Below, one piece after another: positions 7,053-14,400 of a stretch of 49,042 nucleotides of DNA. The notes under the pieces are model-generated. The model was not told the DNA's origin. It did not search any database and saw only the letters and a program-made list of their open reading frames with translations. Each line of letters opens with the position of its first letter. Position 1 is the first letter of the stretch. Made by a program: the position numbers and the translations under genes. The DNA is from Brasilonema sp. CT11 (GTDB taxonomy: Bacteria; Cyanobacteriota; Cyanobacteriia; Cyanobacteriales; Nostocaceae), in NCBI RefSeq assembly GCF_017982655.1, contig NZ_JABXYX010000054.1, positions 1 to 49,042 on the forward strand, read 5' to 3'.

Positions 7053-8711
7053 TTACTGCCAAACAAACACCTTAGCTTCATATGGTCCAATATCAATCGT
7101 AATGCTATTGTCGCTAGCTTCTACATCATAATTGCCTGTCCACTCGTGCCATGTGCCATTGTTGGAGAAGTTAGAAACTTGATACTCGCCTAAGAAGTTT
7201 TCTGAGAAATTCGCCACAACCACAACACGAGAACCTTCATCGTTCCAACGGCTATAAGCTAACACTTTATCTTCTGGATTTTCGTGGATGAAATCAACAT
7301 TTTCTGTGTAGAGAGCATGATTGCTTTTACGCAGGTGTATTAAGCCTTTGTAGTATTCAAACAAGCTACGATTCAAATCATTACCTAGCAAGCCCCATTC
7401 AATTTTAGATGATTCTTGTGTTTTCGGCTTGTACTCACCAAATTCCTGACCCATCCAAAGCATGGGTATACCCATCGCTGTTAAAAGGATAGCAGCTCCC
7501 AACTTCAACCGCCTAAAAGCTTCTTCATCAAAGATATTGTTATTACCCAATTCCACCATTAAGCGATCATGATCATGATTGGTGAGGTAATTCACAACAT
7601 TTGTAGCACCCATGAAGCCTTGACGCTTTGCGTCGATCGCATCTTTGAGGCGTTCTAAATCAAAGGTGCTACCACAGATATGGTCTTTAATACAATGATA
7701 GAAACTATCATGCCAGCAGCCATCCATTGGTCCATCAGCGTTGGTGATGCTAGTCGTTTCTGGAATATGTTCGGCAATGTTATAAAAAGGCTTCATGCTG
7801 GCAGTATTTCTGGCTTCTTCCGTAATCCAGTGCATGAAATCATAGTTAGCAATTTGCCGTGCTGCATCGTAGCGAATTCCATCAAGGTGATACTCACCAA
7901 CCCAATAACGAACTGTATCACCAATAAATTTCCGAGCAGGATAAGTCTCTAAATTTTCGTCATAGTGTTCGTAATTAAATTCTGGTCCCCAGTTATTATC
8001 GGGGTCGCGAGGCTCATGATGATACCAATAATCGTGGTCAATTTGTGTTAATGGGCTTGATGATTCTGAATGGTTATAAATACCATCCATAATCACACGA
8101 ATTCCTCTGGCGTGGCACTCATCAACAAGATTTTTCAATCCCGCTGTCGGACCGTAACTTGATTCTGGCGCAAAGAAGTGACGTGGATTGTAACCCCAAC
8201 TATAATCCCCTGGATATTCTTTAACTGGCATTAACTCAACCGCGTTAATTCCCAGTTCACTGAGGTAATCTAACTTTTCAACCACGTGCTTATACTTTCC
8301 TCGCGCATGTGGATCATCTTCTCCACCAGAAAAGTCACCAACGTGCAATTCATAAAGAACTAATTCCTGGTTTGCGGGCAGATGTTTATCGTCATGTTGC
8401 CAAACGTAAGTATCTACAACACGTTCCCCATCTTTTATATGTACAACACTGTCATCATTCCCACTCATTTCATCAATATCAGTTGCATAGGGGTCTGTGA
8501 CATCTACCCATTGGTCTTGTTCAAAAAACCAAGACTTTGACTGCACACGAAATTTATATTTATAATCACCATCTTCTAATTCAACGGTTGTGCGAAAATA
8601 ACCATCCTCACCTTTTTCCATTGAAATTGGTTCCCAATCTGAAAAAGAACCAATTAAAGAAGCTGCTTCGTTGTAGGGTGCAAATAAATTAAATTCAATT
8701 GGCTTTGCCAT
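7053..8711 (-). CDS. GH13 alpha-amylase-family glucan hydrolase
   Basis: The 552-residue protein is complete. An N-terminal CBM48-like module (about residues 1-55, containing LIGSFSDWEP) precedes a GH13 barrel (about 105-470) and a C-terminal beta domain. Catalytic signatures are DGIRYDAARQ (nucleophile Asp), YNIAEHIPE (acid/base Glu) and YLTNHDHDR (third Asp). The CBM48 plus barrel arrangement resembles glycogen branching enzyme and maltooligosyltrehalose trehalohydrolase. The protein is shorter than typical branching enzymes, so amylase-like glycogen or maltodextrin turnover is the safer call. No signal peptide is seen, so it is cytoplasmic. It stands alone with its own terminator. It is paralogous to the truncated copy at 32-1579. 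Confidence 0.88.
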   Translation of the reverse strand: MAKPIEFNLFAPYNEAASLIGSFSDWEPISMEKGEDGYFRTTVELEDGDYKYKFRVQSKSWFFEQDQWVDVTDPYATDIDEMSGNDDSVVHIKDGERVVDTYVWQHDDKHLPANQELVLYELHVGDFSGGEDDPHARGKYKHVVEKLDYLSELGINAVELMPVKEYPGDYSWGYNPRHFFAPESSYGPTAGLKNLVDECHARGIRVIMDGIYNHSESSSPLTQIDHDYWYHHEPRDPDNNWGPEFNYEHYDENLETYPARKFIGDTVRYWVGEYHLDGIRYDAARQIANYDFMHWITEEARNTASMKPFYNIAEHIPETTSITNADGPMDGCWHDSFYHCIKDHICGSTFDLERLKDAIDAKRQGFMGATNVVNYLTNHDHDRLMVELGNNNIFDEEAFRRLKLGAAILLTAMGIPMLWMGQEFGEYKPKTQESSKIEWGLLGNDLNRSLFEYYKGLIHLRKSNHALYTENVDFIHENPEDKVLAYSRWNDEGSRVVVVANFSENFLGEYQVSNFSNNGTWHEWTGNYDVEASDNSITIDIGPYEAKVFVWQ

Positions 8712-9040
8712 AGTGAGTATATAAAAAGAAGAGAAGGAGATGCATTGAAAAAAGACAATAATTAAGTTACTAATGACTATAAGGATAATGGCTTAAAGCG
8801 ATTAACTTATAGTGATTAGCAAGTGTTGAATGAATTTCGGCAATTATGAGTATTTTCTAATTTATAAACAAACTAGCCAATCTCCCTCAAGAGATAATCA
8901 AATTCTTTTTACGTCTATCTCAAGAAGTAAATTTGAGAAGATATTTGATTTATTAATTAATAATAAAGTTTTAGTGATTGAGCTAAGATAATTAGAAAAA
9001 AAAGGTCAAAAACTTGTCAATCAAAAAACAAAAAAGTTGT
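8712..9040. other. leader region of the GH13 gene with repeated CTCAAGA motifs
   Basis: This AT-rich stretch has no gene. CTCAAGA occurs near 8886 and again near 8919. The truncated paralog has CTCAAGA/TCTTGAG at about 1638-1666. The motif could be a shared operator. Confidence 0.35.
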
Positions 9041-9074
9041 AAGTGAGGAATAAGTCACTCCTCATTTCTCACTT
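9041..9074 (-). terminator. probable murQ terminator
   Basis: The stretch can pair AAGTGAG with CTCACTT, or TGAGGA with TCCTCA. On the minus strand it is followed by a T-rich segment (complement of 9023-9036). It lies 28 nt beyond the murQ stop codon. Confidence 0.5.
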
Positions 9075-9101
9075 TTTTAGTTCTAACTCGAAGTAGAATG
9101 T

Positions 9102-10046
9102 TCAGGTTTGCTCGTTGTTTTTATAACTAGCAACAGCCGCCCTGAGATTACCCTGGTATTGTGACAGGAGTTGTAAGCCCTCCTCTTTTTCCAAACCAGT
9201 CCAATGCATTAATAGTGCCAACTTTACCCACTTACCACTACGTTCCAATAAAAAACCAGCGGCTTCTCGACTTAAACCTGTGAGGTCTTGTAAAATACGC
9301 ATAGCGCGATCACGTAACTTTTGATTCGTTACCGCCACATCCACCATGCGATTGCCATAAACTTTACCCAACTTGACCATCACACCTGTAGACAGGGTAT
9401 TTAAAGCAAGTTTAGTGACTGTACCCGCTTTGAGACGAGTTGAACCTGCAAGGATCTCTGGCCCAGTCAACAAGCGAATATCAATATCAGCCTCACACTC
9501 CACTTGTTCAACAGGGACGCAAGCTATAAATATAGTAGTCGCTCCTCGCTGACGAGCAGCACTCATCGCGCCATGAACAAAAGGTGTTGTTCCACCGGCT
9601 GTAATGCCAACCACTACATCAAGTTGTGTGATTTGTCGTTGGGCGATCGCCGCCTCACCATCTTCAGCGCTGTCTTCCAAATCTTCCGAACTACGGACTA
9701 GTGCACCCGCACCACCAGCAATAATTCCTTGTACCATTTCTGGAGATGTACAAAAAGTAGGTGGACACTCTGCAGCGTCTAACACTCCTAAGCGACCACT
9801 TGTGCCTGCTCCGATGTAAAAAAGACGTCCTCCGTGATGCAAACACTCAGCAGTACGTTCAATTGCTTGAGCTAACTGAACTTTAGCTACACCTACTGCT
9901 GCCACTGCCTTTGCATCTTCGCGATTGAATAACTCTACCAGTTCAACAGAACTTAGCTGGTCTAAATTAAGACTATCAGGATTAACCTGCTCTGTCAAAA
10001 GATGACCGCGCCCCTGCAAATTCGTCGTCATTTGTTTTTTATCCAA
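9102..10046 (-). CDS. murQ: N-acetylmuramic acid 6-phosphate etherase
   Basis: The 314-residue protein contains the SIS (sugar isomerase) domain and the MurQ signatures GRLFYIGAGTSGRLGVLDA, ECPPTF, GITAGGTTPF and LKAGTVTKLALN. MurQ cleaves the D-lactyl ether of MurNAc-6-phosphate to give GlcNAc-6-phosphate, a cytoplasmic step in recovery of cell-wall sugars. Length and start (MDKKQMTTNLQGRGHLLTEQ) fit the family. No anmK or MurNAc transporter gene is adjacent. A ROK sugar kinase lies about 7 kb away, with no sign of an operon. Confidence 0.95.
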   Translation of the reverse strand: MDKKQMTTNLQGRGHLLTEQVNPDSLNLDQLSSVELVELFNREDAKAVAAVGVAKVQLAQAIERTAECLHHGGRLFYIGAGTSGRLGVLDAAECPPTFCTSPEMVQGIIAGGAGALVRSSEDLEDSAEDGEAAIAQRQITQLDVVVGITAGGTTPFVHGAMSAARQRGATTIFIACVPVEQVECEADIDIRLLTGPEILAGSTRLKAGTVTKLALNTLSTGVMVKLGKVYGNRMVDVAVTNQKLRDRAMRILQDLTGLSREAAGFLLERSGKWVKLALLMHWTGLEKEEGLQLLSQYQGNLRAAVASYKNNEQT

Positions 10047-10142
10047 AGTGCAATTGGGAGGCAGTACTGTGAGCGGGTTTTCCGGAAGTACTGCCGTTTA
10101 TTTGTAATAAGTCATCAGTAGTGACTAGTGACTAATGACTCA

Positions 10143-10565
10143 CTATAGTAATCCTTCCAGTTTGCGGCGAATGCTATCTAGTTCGGAATCAGAAATTTCC
10201 GGTTTTTCCTGGGACTCCTGGCTGCGAGGCAGAGTTTCCTCAGCAACATTCTCCTGGGACTCTAGTTTCCAATCTGTTTCTTCAACGTTGACTTCTGGGG
10301 GAATTGCCAAAGCACTGTCATTTGGGACAATTTCCCAATCATAGTCCGCACCTTGACAAAATTCTTTCACTTCCTCTGAATCAATCGCCTCTACAGTTGG
10401 TGAGAGGAAATCTTGAGCTTCCAGCATGAGGGCAAAGCGTGTCGCGTCGTCTTCTGACTCGAACATCAGAACTTTATTGCGATCGCCCACCTGAATTGTG
10501 TGGATTCCCTCATTTTCTGTCCGAGCATTAAACAGTAGTACAAAAACACGCATGGGTGTAATCAT
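10143..10565 (-). CDS. DUF3110 domain protein
   Basis: The 140-residue protein begins with a compact alpha/beta domain (MRVFVLLFNA, then GIHTIQVGDRNKVLMFESEDDATRFALMLEAQDF) typical of the cyanobacterial and plastid DUF3110 family. The acidic C-terminal half (about residues 75-140) is low in complexity and probably disordered. The family has no established role. A second ATG four codons in (10553) begins right at the conserved domain and is an equally good start; neither has a clear ribosome-binding site. It lies upstream of murQ on the same strand. The 96-nt gap contains an AGTCAT/ATGACT inverted repeat, so co-transcription is uncertain. Confidence 0.8.
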   Translation of the reverse strand: MITPMRVFVLLFNARTENEGIHTIQVGDRNKVLMFESEDDATRFALMLEAQDFLSPTVEAIDSEEVKEFCQGADYDWEIVPNDSALAIPPEVNVEETDWKLESQENVAEETLPRSQESQEKPEISDSELDSIRRKLEGLL

Positions 10566-10735
10566 TAATCTTACATTTTTGATCTATTTTTAATTAAAGT
10601 TCTAGAAGGCGTCCAATGAAAAGTCGAAGCAAAAATTTTCACTTTTTTATCAAATCTTAATATTTTCCTGACAAGGTAAAGACGACAATATCAATAATTT
10701 TCTTCAAGAAAGTGAGTAGTCTGTGAATAAACACA

Positions 10736-10774
10736 GGGGTGTAAGGGTGTAGGAGTGTAGGAGTGTAGGGGTGT
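10736..10774. repeat. GTGTAGG short tandem repeat
   Basis: About five imperfect copies of a 7-8 nt unit (GTGTAGG/GTGTAAGG). The same motif returns at 33611-33740. Confidence 0.75.
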
Positions 10775-10846
10775 TTCTTTCATCAATAACAAGCGGTACG
10801 CCTAAGAATGCGGTGCTTTCAAGAAACTAAATCCCCCTTCTTGTCT

Positions 10847-10916
10847 GTTAAGCGTTAAGCGTTCCCTATTCCCTGTTAAGCGTTAAGCGTTAAGCGTTAA
10901 GCGTTAAGCGTTCCCT
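10847..10916. repeat. GTTAAGC heptanucleotide tandem repeat
   Basis: Two exact GTTAAGC copies, a 14-nt interruption, then five more exact copies. This is a short tandemly repeated repetitive sequence of the kind typical of heterocystous cyanobacteria. The remainder of 10566-10934 has no gene. Confidence 0.85.
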
Positions 10917-10934
10917 CTTTTCTTACGAATACTG

Positions 10935-10978
10935 AAAAAAACTCCTGCCGTCTTTTGTATCGTCGGTTATCCTGGAGT
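10935..10978 (-). terminator. intrinsic terminator at the end of the decayed unit
   Basis: On the minus strand ACTCC...CCG pairs with CGG...GGAGT and is followed by a run of T. It overlaps the last codons of the fragment ending at 10967 and indicates that the unit was, or is, transcribed. Confidence 0.5.
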
Positions 10979-11298
10979 AGGCGCAATTAATTGTGTACCA
11001 ATCAGTTCTACCAGTGTGGCAGTTCCATCCGTATCTTGAGTGCTAAGTTCTGAATAAATCCTTACATATACATTCGGGGGATAAAATCAGGAAAAAAGGC
11101 TATGATGGCTCCACAAAGAAATTCGGGACGCAGTGCTGTGAGTGGCTGTACCGGCTTGATGTAAGTGCCGTTAGTTTTTCGCCTAGGATGCTTCCCAAAC
11201 TTAAGGCAGCAAGCACGTTGCACACGATAATGCTGTGTAAGGCAGCCACCGCCGGATTTGGGTTTCCCAGTATTCAGTGCAAGTGGCGTTTTCCCCAA
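10967..11298 (-). pseudogene. frameshifted hypothetical gene, or an RNA gene
   Basis: Two open stretches lie end to end in different minus-strand frames. The first is 11298 to 11062 (78 codons, beginning only with TTG). The second is about 11086 to 10967 and ends ELIGTQLIAPTPG then stop. A one-base shift at the five-C run near 11080-11084 would join them into one product of about 115 residues. A terminator follows directly. The first part is rich in Cys, Gly and basic residues and I do not recognise it; it may not be protein-coding. A structured RNA is the alternative. The stretch is richer in GC than its flanks. Confidence 0.35.
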
Positions 11299-11426
11299 AA
11301 GCGACTATTATGCAACTAGCATAGGCTTCAAACCTCTTTCTGAGCGCTGAGTCTCTCAAAGAATGTAAACTGATAACACTTTCAGAATTTACACTCGGCG
11401 CTCAAGACTGTTTCGGTGAGTCAGTA

Positions 11427-14400
11427 GTGAGAGACGACATGACCAAAGCTTTTAATCCAGATGATCACTCCCAATCCCTCCATTTTTATAAAAAGTATCA
11501 ATGGCTGCTGATTTTAAGTCGTAGTGGCATTGCCTTCGGCGGAATTTTGTTTCTTGGAATTCTCGGCAGTACTTGGCGACTGTGGAATTTGATTCATAAA
11601 GAATTAGTGCCACTGGCACAAAGCAATCTTACCACTACACTGAACCGTCCAGTAGAACTGGGACAGGTCAAGCAACTATCGCTTACGGGAGTGAAATTTG
11701 GAGCTTCAGCCATCCCAGCAACATCTATAGATCCAGATAAAGTTACAGTCGAGGGTGTGGAGGTAGGTTTTGATCCATTACAGCTGTTGTTTAACCGAAA
11801 GCTCAACCTAGACGTCACTTTAGTCAACCCAGATGTTTACATTAAACAAGATGAACAAGGGCGCTGGCTAACCACAAAAATAATCCCCTCACCTCAAAAA
11901 GGACCGATTAAAACAAATTTAGACAAACTGCGATTTCGCAATGCCAAGCTGATCTTGGTACCGCAGTTGAGGAAAGTTGTGGGAGATATTGATCAAGGAA
12001 CTTCTCCCCAATTTCCCTCGCCTGTCTCGTCTCCCTCATCCGTAGCATTCTCACAAATCAACGGAACCGCACAACTATTAGAAAACTACAAACTGATAAA
12101 ATTTGATTTGGGTGGACAATCAAATAATGGTGGTAACGTTTCGATACAGGGAGACCTTCATCCAAAGACACAAGAAATTAATTTAGAGTCCCTGCGTGGG
12201 CAAAACTTGCTTGCTACTGAGATTTCTCGCATCGTTAAGTTACCGGTACAATTTCAAGCAGGTCGAGTTGAGGGTGATCTGAAAATTCTCAACATTCAAC
12301 TCAAACAAAAACAGCAAAACCCGCTCATTTTCGGTAATGCTAGTTTGCAAGGGGTTCAACTTCAAGTTCCCCGAATGCCACAACCATTTATTAATTCTCA
12401 AGGTCACGTACGGTTTGAAAAAACCCAAATGCAGTTAGAGAATGTCTCTGCGGGTTATGGCAAAATTCCCTTGGTAAGTAGCGGTACCATTGACCGAAAA
12501 GCAGGCTACAACCTGGTTGCACGTGTGAATTCGGTGAACGTAGCAGATGCCCGCGAAACTCTCAAGGTAAAATTGCCAGTACCGACAATTGGGGAAGTTA
12601 AGGCAAACTTACAGCTTGTTGGACCAACTACCAATCCAATTCTCTCTGGCACAGTCGCTACCATCAAAACAGCAAAAATTGATAAAGTCGATTTTAATAC
12701 TGTTCAGTCACAGTTTGAGTTTTCTCCTGTTGCTTCTGTCATAACTTTTAAAAATATTCAGGGTAAAGCCGCAGTCGGTGGTGAAATCACAGGCGCTGGT
12801 AAAGTTCAATTTGTTAACAAAATTCCTCAGATTGATTTTAACGTCACCGCAAAGAACGTTCCTGGAGATGCGATCGCCTCTGTTTACGACACAAAACCAG
12901 GATTTCAAATTGGCACTGTCTCAGGAACAGCTCAACTGAGTGGCAGTGATAACAAGGTTCAGACAACAGTACAATGGCAAGCACCCCAAGCAACCTACCC
13001 CGGAAGCGGAGAAACTATCATCGCCCCAGACAAATCTGTTTCTTTCCGGAATGTTGCTGTTAATGTTGCTGGTGGTAAAGTACAAATTGCTGGCAATTGG
13101 GCTAATCAGCGTTGGCAGGCGATCGCCGATGCCTCCCAAGTGCAAGTGCAGCGTTTTGTCAATCCCACTCAACTACAAAATATCTCTGTTGATGAGGCAC
13201 GCTTCAACGGTCGTCTCATCTTATCAGGAACCTCAGCCCCATTCAAAATTGACACGATTCGCACCACAGATAACACAAAAGTTCAACTTGCAGGTGGCAC
13301 AGTTGCCATTTCTAATATTCAATTTGGCGAAGAAAGCTTTTCTGCTCAATTAGTTGCAGATGGTGTACAGTTGGGACGCTTACTAAAAAAAGCGCCCCCA
13401 AGTTTACAAGGACCATTAGCGGGTAAGTTCCAAGTTTCAGGAAACACAAACGCTTTCAACCTCAAAACATTGCATGCGACGGGCGAGGGACGGCTATTAG
13501 TTGCGGGTGGTGCAATTACAGCTTCCAACATCCAAGTGGCAGAGGGTTTGTACAAAGCACAACTTAACGCTAATGACGTTGATTTGAAACAGTTAGCACA
13601 ATCACCATCACAATTTCAGGGAAAATTAACCGGACAGTTCAACGTTGCAGGTTCGGTTGAATCTTTCAAACCAGAAGCTGTGACAGCAACAGGACAAGCA
13701 CGTGTGAGTTTTGGAAGTAACACAGTCAGCGCCTCCAATATTGAACTTGCTAACGGTCGTTATCAAATGCAACTTCAAGCAAATAACGTACCATTGCAGC
13801 GTTTGACACAAGTATCACCGCAGCTGAACGGTAATTTAAGTGGTCAATTCAATGTTGCTGGTCTCATTAATTCGTCTCAGCCACAAGCGATAAAAGCGAC
13901 AGGTAAAGCGCGACTAAATGTCGCAAATGGCACTGTGACTGCTTCCAATATCCAAGTGGCAGATGGTCGCTATCAGGCTGTAGTTGATGCTTCTGGTGTG
14001 GAATTAAAACGGTTGTCGCAGCAGCTGCGGGGGCAGTTCGGTGGTAAGCTGCAAGTCGCAGGCACCGTGGGAGCTTTCAATATATCTAACGTGCGTGCCG
14101 AAGGTCAGGTACAGTTTTCTCAAGGTATTGGTGGTATTGAGCAACCACTAACAGCAGCTGTTGGTTGGGATGGACAAAAGCTGAACATTGAGCGAGCCAC
14201 TTCCCCGGATTTGAATGCTAATGGTTACATTTTAGCCAAATCTAGTGGGGAAGGTATACCAGAAATTACTGAATTCAATTTGAACGTTCAGGCACAAAAT
14301 TTGAATCTGCAAAAGTTGCCAATACCGTTATCCAAGAGTGTAGGCTTAACGGGGAAAGCCGATTTTGGTGGGAGAATCAACGGTACACTACCAGCACCAA

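Noticed and set aside
12940-13353. 137-codon plus-strand frame inside tamB
   Set aside because: A shadow in another frame of a long, clearly coding gene.
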